From Madurella fahalii (Eukaryota; Ascomycota; Sordariomycetes; Sordariales), in the NCBI GenBank assembly GCA_029876055.1, contig CM056875.1, positions 6,473,001 to 6,537,000 on the forward strand: a DNA stretch of 64,000 nt. The letters are read 5' to 3'. The notes under the pieces are model-generated. The model had not been told where the DNA came from. It did no database searches and worked only from the letters and a program-made list of their open reading frames with translations. The position numbers and the translations under genes are program-made. Every line of letters starts with the position of its first letter. The first letter of the stretch is position 1. Shown here piece by piece: positions 53,626-64,000 of this stretch.

Positions 53626-54653
53626 GGTGATTGATGGTATCGCAGAGCTCAGATGACTTCGACAAGGTGGTGATCGGCGTTGTCGCTGACTCTTTGATAT
53701 GAGAAGGTGAACGAAATTTATGCTCAGCAAGATCGGAAAACAATGGTGTATTTGTAGGAAAAACAAAATGTGCTGGTGGGAGTCGCTCGTGTAAAAAAGC
53801 TGCGGGCGGCCAAACAAATAGGCTGATGACGCGATTCAAAGGAGTTCGGACGAAGCTTTATCGAGATATAAATACCTAGCATACGGTGTAAATTCACCCA
53901 TTTGTGCCCCATAGGTCAGCTAATCATACCCCACACTATTTGGTGAATACATCTTGACTTCTAAGCTGGGCAAATAGCATAAATTGAGGCGAGGACGGAC
54001 AGGCATCGTTGATGGCAGTCTCACATTTCGGGCGGAGTTTTATAATATTGAATCCCACCGGTTTCTACGGATCTTCAGTGGAAGTTGTGGACTTGAGAAC
54101 ATGTTGCGTCAGTAGCCTGCCGGCGGATATGTTTGTGTCTAGGTGTGCTGGCTTTCACAGGATATCGCATCCTAAAAGGTGCACAAGCCCTACCGCGACT
54201 CATTCACTGGTGGTCCAAATCAATGTGCACGTAATTGACGTGTTAGCTGTGACAGAATTGGAGGGATGTCCCGTAAGGGGTCGGATAGAGAATAGAGAAT
54301 GACAATATCTTGCATTGGCCAAACCGGACCATTCACTAGATGATTGTTTTTCCGTGTTTAAAATCCCTGTTGACACAGCAAGTCGTTTGACTATGCGTCA
54401 ATTCATCGAATGACTTCGGCTGGGCGACAGGGCCGTACAGGCATCCGGTCTACAGTTCACACCCCGAGTGCAAGGTGGGACAGAGACGCGAGAAAACAGC
54501 CCATTCCCAATATCAATTATTCGTGAGGTATCATTAAGGTGTTAGTACTAGTAAACGCGGCCACACCAAGACCAGCCCCGTATCGCCGCCCCCCTAATGT
54601 AACAAGTCGCTGCCGATGCTCCGGCATAACCCCAGCTTTCATCCCCACCAAAC
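53626..54653. other. Spacer, about 1 kb
   Basis: AT-rich, with short ORFs. No domain. Confidence 0.5.
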
Positions 54654-55476
54654 TCACGCCTCCTCCTTATAAACCTCGGCACGCTCCTTGGGCCGAACCA
54701 AGAATGGGACGGCCAGCGTAAAGAGCATCGAGAACCCAAATGTGATCCACTGCAGCACCTGCAGCGTGGTGCCGGACTTGATGAGCACCGACGCGTTCTT
54801 CATCCCGGCCGAGGCAAACTCCAGCGCGTCGGCAGCCTGGTCCGTTGCCAGCGCCGCGGCGAACACGAACGCGGTGGAGAGAAACAGCGAGCCGTACGTG
54901 GACCGCCTGATGATGGCGCTGCGGCGGGGGTGGTCAAAGTCGCCCTTTCGGACGTCAAGCTTGTGGAAGAGCATGGCGGCGACGCCGACAAAGAAGAGCA
55001 CGGCGGCAGCGGCCAGGACGGAGATGAAGCTTTGGGATTGGAGGTTGAGGGCGGTGGTGATCAGGTCGGTGATGTCGGCGTCTGAGGTGGAGTTGGATGA
55101 GGAGTTGCCGCCGGGCACGGGGAAGAGGTTGGCGGCCAGCTCCTCGACGGAGCGGCCGTTGGCCGACTGGCAGCGCGTACCGTCTTCATCGATGCCGCAG
55201 ATCCCGTAGTAGCCGATGCGGACCTGGACTGGGTCCGTGGTCGCATTGGTGTTGGAGCGGAGGGAGACGATGTAGATGTTGGGAATCGCGGGAGATGTCG
55301 AAACGCAGCCGGTAAGGGAAAGAGCGTAGAAAACGATGATCGGGATGATCAAGAGGTATGGCGCGTAGGCGATTGGCGATGAACCTGTCGACTTGTTAGC
55401 AGAGTACCCAAATTGCAGCGTGATAGTGACCGGGCTTACGCTTGAAGTACAGCTTTGCCACCCTTGCGAGAAACAT
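54654..55476 (-). CDS. fig1: Fig1-type four-helix membrane protein (calcium regulator, mating)
   Basis: Exons 55476-55440 and 55384-54654 (55-nt intron) encode 255 residues. One N-terminal helix (PYLLIIPIIVFYALSLTG) is followed by an extracellular loop with RIGYYGICGIDEDGTRC, the Fig1 motif G-Y/F-x-G-x-C...W/R-C, here with Cys pairs. Three further helices follow (AAAAVLFFVGVAAML, SLFLSTAFVFAAALA, ITFGFSMLFTLAVPFLV). Fig1 homologues promote low-affinity Ca2+ uptake and membrane fusion during mating and hyphal growth. Family length is about 250-300 residues, so this is complete. The assignment rests on the GYYGIC loop and topology. Confidence 0.82.
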
Positions 55477-56664
55477 TTTGTTGATGTGGTCTTCGTTGTT
55501 CTTGTTGTTGTTTGCTATGATTGGGAATGGAGAGCAAGGAGAGTTGGAAAAGGTTTTGCAGGTAACCGGTAGAAGACGGCGTGAGAGAGACGTTGACCCT
55601 TAAAACTCTTAAACAGTTGGCCGGCAACAGAGACACAATAGATTCAGAACAAGCCCACAAACGCCTTGAATAGACAAAGAGGAAAGAGAAAGGAGAAAAG
55701 AGACGGAGGACCTAGACAAAGAAAAAAAGGGGGAAACAATTGCAGTGTGGCAGATGAACAATGGAACAAGCACACCAGATCACCGTGGAAGGCGGCATCT
55801 TATACATGCTGGCTGGCTCCAGATATGAGACTTCTCTGCCTGACTCAGCAGTTGGTGCACCCGTGATTGCATCCATTGATTGTAGCATCTCAGTCGCGCT
55901 CGTCGCTCGTGCAAGGGAACCGATTTGCTGAGAGGCGTTCATGCACACTCCATACAGTTTGATCAGGCGCCGGGTGCGAGCGAGCCATTGCCCTACGCGG
56001 TAACAAGACACGAGTTTCAAGGGCCGATTTTGACGAGATCGCTGGCCCACTTTGGCGCTTATCAAAGAGCCTTGTCAGCACCAGTCGATCCGATCGCCAA
56101 ACATCTCGCCAAGGCCTTATTTTAGGCCCATGGCCGTCTTAAGCGCCCTTTGTCCGCTTGCCCGATTGAGGCATTCGAAGCACGGCTGGCCAATCATAAT
56201 CCCTCCATCCTCCACAATGCCCATCCTACAAGAGCGCAACCTGCAATGGTCATGTACTGGTTGGGAGCCGGCCAGATCACCTCGTGGAACCTCGGTGGAT
56301 TGGATGAGCGATGCGACGAGCGGGTGATCTGTGTGTGATACTGTGTGTATGATGTGAGTTTTCACGTTAGACAAACCCGTCATACAAAAGCATAATAACT
56401 AGTTCGGGCCGATTCTCCTGCCAGTCTACAAACACTCTAGACAAGTGTTTCGAAGACGAAGACGTGAAAATTTTGGCTGCAAAGGCAGTAACATGTTCAC
56501 CGATATCTTTAGGATACTGCTACTGTATCAAGTATGTACGCAATAATGGGGCCGAGCTGGCCTTCCTGCTCTGCCTCTTGAACCCAGGTTTCCCTCTTGT
56601 CAGCCGAACGAGAGAGCGAGGTTGACGGTGTTAAGGTAAGGTAGGTAAGGCATGTAATACGCGA
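55477..56664. other. Spacer between the Fig1 and peroxidase genes
   Basis: Contains the Fig1 promoter. The remaining ORFs are shadows. Confidence 0.5.
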
Positions 56665-57732
56665 TCAACCCGCCGCTTCCACCTTCTTCCGCAACACCAA
56701 CATCTCCGAGATCGTCAGCGGCTTCTCCGACCTCGTAAACCCTTCCTCAAAAGGGAGCCGCTCTTGTTCTGCGGCAACGTCAGCATCTCCCCCTTTCCAC
56801 CCGTCTCCGCAGTCAACCCAGACCAACCCCCAGGGCGAGCGACTCGAAACTCACCAAACAAAATCCTCACCCACTCCGTCCTCGCCAGCCCCTCCGTCCC
56901 GCTCCCAAAAACCCTCAGATACAGACACGTCTCGATCACGCTGAATTCCAACCCTTTCTTCGTCATGCAAAACTCCGGGTTCGCCCCCTGCGCAGCCGCC
57001 AACCTCTCCCTGCGCGCCCTGGCGGCCGTCTCGATGGAGATCGTCTCGGCTCCGGCAAAGTGCGACGCCACCGCGGCCCATACCTCGGGCGCAAACGCCG
57101 AGTTGTCGCCCGAGGAGAAGTCGCGCCGGCTGAGGCTGCCGTCGTGCTCGATGACTGCGCGGTTCGTAATATAAAAAGCACATTGTGTTACTACCGTACT
57201 TTACCCCACTTTCACCGGACGACGACTGGATCAAAACATGGACAGAGTGGGGGGGTTGGGGGGGGGAGTGTGTTGGGGGGACTGGCTCACCCCCGTGCTT
57301 GGCCAGGTCATCCAGGTGGAAGGTCCACCGCTTCCCCGTGGTCGATGTCTGCAGGGCCTTGACTCCCACAAGCAGCGTCGCGTCCGGGGCGAGGTTGATG
57401 GCCTCTTTGAGGGCTGAGACGAGGCGGGCCAGGGAGACGTCCTTCCCGTCGTGCGGGAGGTAGCCGTGGTTGGCGAGCGCGTTGATCATGGGGCATGGGC
57501 TCCGACCTGCAGTCGGACTCGGGCAGTCAGCCGATTAGCTGACGGGACTTAAAAGGCGGGTGATAATGGTGGTGTCGATTGATGGGAACTTGCGATCAGT
57601 GGGGGACGGTGTCTGCCATGAGTGGTCGGCTGGCTTTTTCCCTCGTCGGGCGACAGCTAGTATGGCCTCGACTGCGCTGGAGAGGATGGAGGAGAAGGGT
57701 GACAGGGCTTTGAGCCCGATGGAGGATGGCAT
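56665..57732 (-). CDS. Short heme-thiolate peroxidase (chloroperoxidase-like)
   Basis: Four exons: 57732-57594, 57506-57291, 57154-56855 and 56762-56665, giving 250 residues. The heme ligand lies in SPCPMINALANHGYLP (Cys51, the PCP motif). VIEHDGSLSRRDFSS supplies the E-H-D triad (Glu121-Asp123). ETAARARRERLAAAQGANPEF and LARTEWVRILFGE follow the usual order, ending in TISEMLVLRKKVEAAG. Members use H2O2 for halogenation or oxygenation. No strong signal peptide is visible, so it could be intracellular or use a weak N-terminal signal. The first intron begins GC, not GT (GCAAGT...CTGCAG, 87 nt), and is required to join PTDR to RSPCPM. Confidence 0.88.
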
Positions 57733-59969
57733 GGTGAGTGGGGTTGGATGGTCCGTATGCTTATGGCTCGCGTCGATCCGGTGCTAATTACCTATGCCCG
57801 AAAGGGGGCCCAGAAAGCCCGGGCAAGACGAGATGGAATGCGAAGTCCATCAAACAGGCTTAAACTGGAGCTCGGTGCATCATGTACGAATGCAGATCGT
57901 CATACCCACACGTGCTGCGTTCAGAAGATGGGTGAGGCAAGGTAACGGCGGCTTTGTTCCTGTGGACCCTGCACGCTGTTACGGAGATGCTGCCAAACCC
58001 GGGGACGTGGCGGCCTACGAGCCAGCCAGTAACGGATATAAGAGCATTGGTGAATTTCGATTCGCACCATTCGACGCCTTAGTATGCAGCTTTACGTGGC
58101 GACGGCCCACCAAGGGCCTTGGCCCGTCGTGATCTGGTGTGTCTTGGCATTGGTCGCTGTCGAGGCAAATGTAGGTATGACCAGTGGATAAGTATCTCTG
58201 TTCCCGTCTTTTGATGTCCTACAACTATCGATGCTTCCCAAATCCAGAACCATTGCATTAAGGGAGATCGACACTCGAACCAACGGAGTTCCGTCAACAC
58301 AGGCTTATATTCTCTCATGCATCCGTACTGCACCATCGCAACTCCTTTGAAGCTCAACATCTTACCCAGGGCAGGTCGACAAGAATCTACCTTGAGTGAC
58401 CAGAGAAGCTTAGTCGCAAAAGCGAAGAGAGTCGTCCGTTGTGACTTAGTCAATTATTGTGTCAGAGCTAAGTTTGCTCCGCTGAGCCGATATCAAAGTC
58501 TTGTTGACAATATAAACAATGCAGTGAATGGACCGCTCGGTTCAGATCTTCCACGATACGGTTGCGTTCAGGCTATTCCCAATGCTCTTCAATTTCGTCT
58601 CGCCATAGGCCAGCCGCCATCCAGAGAACCATTCCTCTCCCGCATTGATGCATTAGCCCTCACCGCCTTAGGCCACCTTAGACAACGAGAGCAGCGGACT
58701 CGCTAAAAGCTCCCTTCCTCCAGCATCAACGTCAATCACGCGTTGAAGTAACCTGTCTTCATCCGGGGCCCCAGATAACCCCAACGGTTCCAAGAGCCAA
58801 GAAACCCGGCACCAAATGCTGACGAGGACCGATTGAGTTGAGATCGTGGTTGAGGAGATGCTCGCATTTCAACAACAGGCCTCAGAGGTTAGACACGGGC
58901 CTCTGGTTGCGTCGCATCTGGTTTGGCTAGCATCGGCCGACTTCTTGGAGTGTGGCATGACAACTGCCTCGGCGAAAGCAACACCAGTCAAATGGGGGGC
59001 GCGGGTCCCCCAGGGGGGGAAGGTGGTGGGGGGAAAGGGATTTACCGAAAATTACCGGAGCCGGTCATCCCGGTAACGTTACCATACCCGTCCGGTACCT
59101 TACCACCCACAACGGAACTCCGGCGTATCTTCCTTCCTTGCTTATCAAGTGCTGACCTCCCACACAGAGCCACTACACTATACAAAACGTAGTCCGCGGC
59201 CAACAACCCGGTTGCCTCTCGCCTGAGCCCGGCACACACTCCGTCTTTTTTTGACCTTTTCCGGACCTTTGGTGAATTTTTTTTTTTCTTTTTTGGGATA
59301 GCGGGGCATTGATGCTTCCGGGAATCCAGATCTTCCCCTGACCAACACCGACCCTACGCACCCGATCGGCCGGTTCGCGAACCAGTTCGCATCGAGGTTC
59401 GTATCAGGATTGCGAACCATTAGGTGCATTGTACCTAGAGATAAGAGTACGATGCATGCAGCAGGGGGAGGTGTGGAAGACTAGTCTTGGAGATGCCAGG
59501 GTCTCGAGGATGGAGGAATGCAGCACCAGTGGGGAATAAATTTACCTTAGGTGTCTGAAGGTCCGACGTCTAGGTGCCCAATCTCACCCCCCCTCATATA
59601 GAGGCCTCCCTGTTTTCGGACAGCCTTGGTGGCGCATACTGCAGGTGCCTAAGGCTCCCTGTCCATGCGAGACCAGTCCGCTGTGCTCAGATCATGGCGC
59701 TGGACAGACAGGGCCAAGTGGGCGAGGATCAACAATGCAGCGAAGAATATGAAGGGTTGGAAAGCGCCCAGCGCTGTATCATTATCATCAAGTAAAGCTG
59801 CGGGGCAGCTTTAAGATTAGACAAGTGCCCCTGCCCGCCACTCGCACACCAGACATCTCAAGACTCCAGAAATCGTAATTCGACAAGATTAAAGAGCCCA
59901 CGGTAGCCAGCCTGCCATCCGCCAGCATGAAATCATCGCGCCAGCAACCACGCCTGCCAAAGCGGCCTG
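57733..59969. other. Gene-poor spacer, about 2.2 kb
   Basis: ORF 58317-58706 has no domain. A T-rich tract lies near 59277-59301. Nothing supported. Confidence 0.5.
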
Positions 59970-62428
59970 CTAAAGCAGCTTGGCCGGTCCCAAAGCGCGT
60001 CGGGCCAGCTTCCTGCCCCTAGTCTCTTCCGTCCTCCGTTGGTCTCTGTGCTTTTTGAGGTGTCCTCGCATATTGTCCCTCCGGTTGTAACTCTTTCCGC
60101 AGATCGGGCATGGGAACCGCTCTATCTCGCCCGAGTCCTGATTCGTGTTCCTCCTATGCTTATCGGTCTGCATGTGCTTTTCTAGCTTCTTGCGCTGGTC
60201 GCTCCCCTTGGCCGGGAAGAAATTGCACGCCATGCAACCTAGAGACCGTTTCGGGGCCGTTCCTAGAGTTGCTGGCTTCGTGTCCCTTGCTCTTTGCTGG
60301 CTCGGGAGTTGGGAGATGGCATTGTCTGCATGAGATTGTGGGATTGCCAGAACGCCGACTGCCTGGTTTGCGTCTGGTACCCTCAAGTCCGCTACGGTAC
60401 TTGTTGTCGAAACCGACAGGTTGTGCCGTCCTTGGGTTGCCGAAGCGTCGATGCTCTGGCTTGCTTCTGGCAACCTCACGTCCAGTACGGTACTTGTTGT
60501 GGAATCCCACGAGTTCTGCCTCTCTAGATTGACTGGGGGTTGCGGCCGGCGCCTCCCCTCACTGAAGTGCAACCACAAGAAGTTCAGGGCAATCATTGCG
60601 GGGCGCCGCTCCACATACTGCTGCCCTTGCGAGAAGTGCCACGAGCCAGGATTGGTTTCAATCTGGGTATGAAGCGCTAAGAGATGTCAGTCGCCGAAGT
60701 TAATCGAGATGCAGAGTGTGCTTGATTACACGTACCATGGAGATATGCATTTGAGATGTCCGAAAACACCTTCGGCAGGTCGCGTTGATGACCACTTCGG
60801 ATGAACCTTATCGTCTCATGAGAGATTTGTGGAATCTGGCTTCCCCTTTCCGCAGCCATAGATAACGCCAAGTGAATGAAGCTCAGTCTAGAGAAAACCG
60901 AACCTTCCGCCTGGTTCTGTCCAGTATTCTCGAGCTGCTGAATCCCTGCCAATATGGCGTCGTTGTCCGAGTTTTCTGGCAGCCATTCGATACCAACCCC
61001 ACGCCACTTCGCGCTTCTGCGCACCTCGGAGAAGATCCCCCTCAAATTCTCGAGATCAATTGGACTGTTTAGGCCGTCGACTGGCGAGGTTGGAATTGAC
61101 AACGGGACGCCTTCCCGGACTTTATGTGTCCCATCCCCGCCTGTCCGCAAGTCCACTCGGTCCGACCGTGATGACGGTAACGGCATCGAATGGGGAGGGG
61201 CTGGGCGAAGGGCGTCTAGCTGCGGGGCTGCGCTTGCGACATTCAAAGGCCCAGGCACGTTTGGCCATTGTCCTGTCTTCAAAACATCATCCGGAGTGCT
61301 GGCAGGAAGCTCGACAATCGTACTCGTTGAGCTCCATGAACTCTGCTGTGCTGCGGCAGGTGGTTTGTCCCAAGGCGCCGTGTCATCGTCTTCGTCATAC
61401 TCGACAGGGGAGTAAGTAGTATAGGCCGCAAAGAGAGGAGCGCCATAATCGACCGATGTCGGGGCCGTCGACAAGCTTGTGGGGACACTGGATACCGATG
61501 ACTGAGGCGAAACGGAAGAGCAGCTGCCTGACGTTGATGCCGTCGACGGGGTCATGAGTGAGACGCCACTGAAAGACTGAGCTGGCGCAGCCGTGTATGA
61601 TGCCGTAACGTTCGGCACGGGGTATTGTGATGGGGCATCCAGCTCACATAGAGGCTGGACTGGATGTTGGGGCTGATGATAAGTTGCGAAGGAAGAAGGA
61701 AAGGTCGACCCAAACTTGGGTCCTGTATAGCCGTATGCAAGGAGCGGAACGTGGGAGCCGGGCGATGGGAGATAGGTCGTCGGCTGTGGCACTGGATACT
61801 CTTGCGGTATTGGGGGAAAGGCGTGCAACGAATGAGCGGGCAGTTCATGAGGAACCGTAATAGTGTCGAAAGAAAGCTCAGACGGAGGGATTGAGCCCGG
61901 AAGTTCCCAAGGCGCGCAAGTCTCCCTTTCCTGCACTGGATGTGTGTCGCTCCGCCGGCGCCCGGAAAATTCGGGCAGAGGGGCCGGGCCCGGGAGTTCA
62001 CAAGCCGCGCGCGTGCGGTCAGGTTCCGCTCCTCGCTCCTTTTCAGGACTACGCCGGGACTTCCCGAGGGACGTAATAGACCATGCTCGCGTGAGGAGGG
62101 ACTTAGTCTTGGTCCGTAACCATGTGCTCTGTCGACACCGGCATTCTGACCGCCTGCAGTACTCGTTCATCATCATAGATTCAAGAGTCGCAAAGCGCTC
62201 CTCGCACGCGCTGGCGTGGGGGCAATCATGAGAGGCGCCGTCGATGGGTCTAAAAGCATGTCAGGGTTCAGGGCATGGCAGGCCCGGGGGTGGGTAGCGG
62301 ACGTACTGCGGATGCTGGGGTTGATCATAGCCCAAGGACGGGGCATCGCAAGCGCCGCGTAACTGAAGGCCGTCCGGAACGGCAACGGGAGGGAAAGGGG
62401 TGGCAGGATAGCCTTGAGCGTATGACAT
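59970..62428 (-). CDS. C2H2 zinc-finger transcription-factor-like protein
   Basis: Exons 62428-62307, 62249-60736 and 60676-59970 encode 780 residues. The N-terminal 500 residues are rich in Ser, Pro and Thr and probably disordered. A linker contains QQYVERRPAMIALNFLWLHF. The C-terminus has two fingers: CMACNFFPAKGSDQRKKLEKH (Cys-Cys...His-x4-His, degenerate) and CPICGKSYNRRDNMRGHLKKH, then a very basic tail. The layout is typical of fungal nuclear regulators, and the target genes are unknown. Introns of 57 and 59 nt fit the donors GTACGT and GTACGTG. The start MSYAQGYPATPF has a good context. Confidence 0.85.
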
Positions 62429-64000
62429 GTTGGAGACAGTGGCAATTGGTCTGGGGCACAGTACAACCGTCTTGGAGTTTGAGCACAACGATAGGAAGAA
62501 GGGGAGGGGGCTGTGACGAAAGATGTGGAAATGGTCTGGTTTTGTCTCCAAATCCAAATGACCATCCGCCGCAAACCTCGTGTCCAAGCATGGTGAACTG
62601 AGTCCGTCAAGCGATCCATTTTAGGTCCTGGTCGTGTGAGTTGTACATTTGAAGGTCCCGCCCAGGCTAGGTGCAAATTTCCAATTTCCATAACCGCAAC
62701 AACAAACCGGCGACGCGGGGGAGGATGCCGTCACCCCAACCTGTGATTGAATGGCATTTCGTTCCGAACCGGCATGCACGTACGTCGTATCGGTATGCTT
62801 TGCGGGATAGGATCCACTCCATTGGGCCGTGTTAGGTGATCAAGACAGATGGGGTCGATAACCCTCGACAGCACCGAGCATAGTGGTTTGGTGTGATTGC
62901 GCCTTGAGGTGAGCCCCGGGAGTGTTTCGGTCGCCTTGATGGAACGAATGGGTGTGCCGGGCCAGCCCGAGCTAACCGATGTGCTCATCTTCTTGGCAGC
63001 AACTTGTTAGGTCGTCGGGCTGCAAGGTCCAGGGCGGGTATTGTGGCAAAGTGGGAAGGCAAAAAAGGAGTGCGTGAGGCGGCGAGGCCTCCTAGTAGAG
63101 ACAAGAAGGAGGACTTCAGTTAGCAGAGCCAAGCTGGTGAGTTTGGAGGCAGAAGGTCCTTACCAAGCATGATGCATGGTCCTGAGGTTAGGCGGCGAAC
63201 GCGCGGCCACAGCTGGAAATTCGGTCGCGCCCGCGGGGGGTATCGAGCTTCGTACTTCGTGGCGTTCAGGACCCGGCCAGGCGGTTGCTGTCCGGGGGAA
63301 GAGACCTGATCAAGAAACACGCAAAATTTTTCGATTTCGCGACTACAGGCCAGGGGACATCTTTATAGCTCGTCCATATTTGCACTGCCTCTTCAATCCC
63401 CGCTGAGGCTGCTTCAGGCCTATTCTCAAGGAGAACCACGACGGTGAAAGATTGCGGCGGTGCAGAGAGAGCGGCCCAGCTTGAGCGGCAAAGCCCTGGA
63501 TGATAGTGAGAATTGGTTGTTCAGCTGCAGGGAAGCTATAGAAATGGGCCAATCACTAGCACAAGCACTTCAGCCTCAAGTGTGCTCCAGACGCCCGGGC
63601 GTGACCGACAAGGCTGGGACGGAGAAGGCTGCGAGTTCAGAGGGAGACAATGGATCTCGACGAGGAAGCCGGGAGAGGCGGGCGTGAGATCACGAAACGG
63701 ATGGATAATTACCACTTGTACAAACTCTCGGGTGGACATTCGGTCGCCGTCCGTCTCTCGACTCTGGAATTTCAGCGGTGGGAAGGAAGCTGAAAGGGAA
63801 TTGTGGTTGGGGTAGGCGTGGACTCAACCCCGCCCCAACTTCCATTGTTGATGGAAGTTGCCGGCTGCAGTGTGATAGGAGTGGATGGGTTTCGAGAATG
63901 GCTATTGGCCAGCAAGGCTGGACCTTGGCATATGTAGCATGCTCTTGCAGTTGCCTTTCGGATGCTTCTCTGGCGAACCACGCGGACCACGCGGGACCTC
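62429..64000. other. Upstream region of the C2H2 gene and window end
   Basis: Mostly 5' region of the minus-strand C2H2 gene. Short overlapping ORFs (62173-63998) show no domain, though a gene crossing the window edge cannot be excluded. Confidence 0.45.

Noticed and set aside
1..64000. CRISPR array, prophage or bacterial operon
   Set aside because: No spaced direct repeats. Introns and fungal gene families are spread through the window, so the Rhs gene is not contamination by a bacterial contig.

Overview
This window reads as nuclear DNA of a filamentous ascomycete (Pezizomycotina, probably Sordariomycetes). Genes carry short introns of about 50-90 nt with GTRNGY donors and CTRAY branch points. 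Families typical of that group are present: HET domain, Fig1, BIM1-like, CFEM-free GPI proteins, heme-thiolate peroxidase and GT32. Repeats carry the mark of repeat-induced point mutation (RIP), with C-to-T and G-to-A changes that turn Trp and Gln codons into stops. The species cannot be named from the sequence alone.

Layout. 1-9.3 kb: decayed genes (a C2H2 relic, a chromodomain ORF, a short DUF4360-like secreted protein, a RIP-mutated pogo/Fot1 transposon with complete terminal repeats, and a HET-domain relic on the minus strand). 9.3-14.5 kb: an LTR fragment, a Ty3/gypsy relic, a SINE-like stretch, a 5'-truncated Tad1-type LINE and an ankyrin relic. 15.1-19.8 kb: one uninterrupted 1552-codon Rhs/YD-repeat gene with a bacterial-type architecture and a C-terminal domain that looks like a PD-(D/E)XK nuclease. 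20.3-22.8 kb: a second LINE 3' end, a solo LTR nested in another gypsy relic, another LTR and transposase scraps. 24.4-32.8 kb: a broken HET gene, a RIP-damaged DUF7924-like relic and an intact HET-ankyrin gene of 1144 codons. So 7.6-32.8 kb is an accessory island of allorecognition-type genes and transposons around the Rhs gene.

34.4-44.3 kb is ordinary: genes for a BIM1-like membrane protein, a GPI-anchored protein, a PEBP-family secreted protein, a GT32-type glycosyltransferase and a CorA-like transporter with nine exons. I could rebuild exon structures that keep frame and end on conserved motifs. 44.7-52.4 kb is a pterin-flavoured stretch: a dihydroneopterin aldolase relic, an extended SDR relic, a MoaA-MoaC (molybdopterin precursor) relic with several frameshifts and microsatellite insertions, an intact cytidine-deaminase-fold protein and an intact tandem FolB protein. 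53.2-62.4 kb holds a small Cys-rich protein, a Fig1-type protein, a heme-thiolate peroxidase with a GC-AG intron and a large C2H2 protein.

The strongest candidate for something undescribed is the intact Rhs gene. It sits without introns and without RIP damage between oppositely oriented LTR sequences, next to HET and ankyrin genes. No obvious immunity partner was seen. All functional statements about it are inference from motifs.
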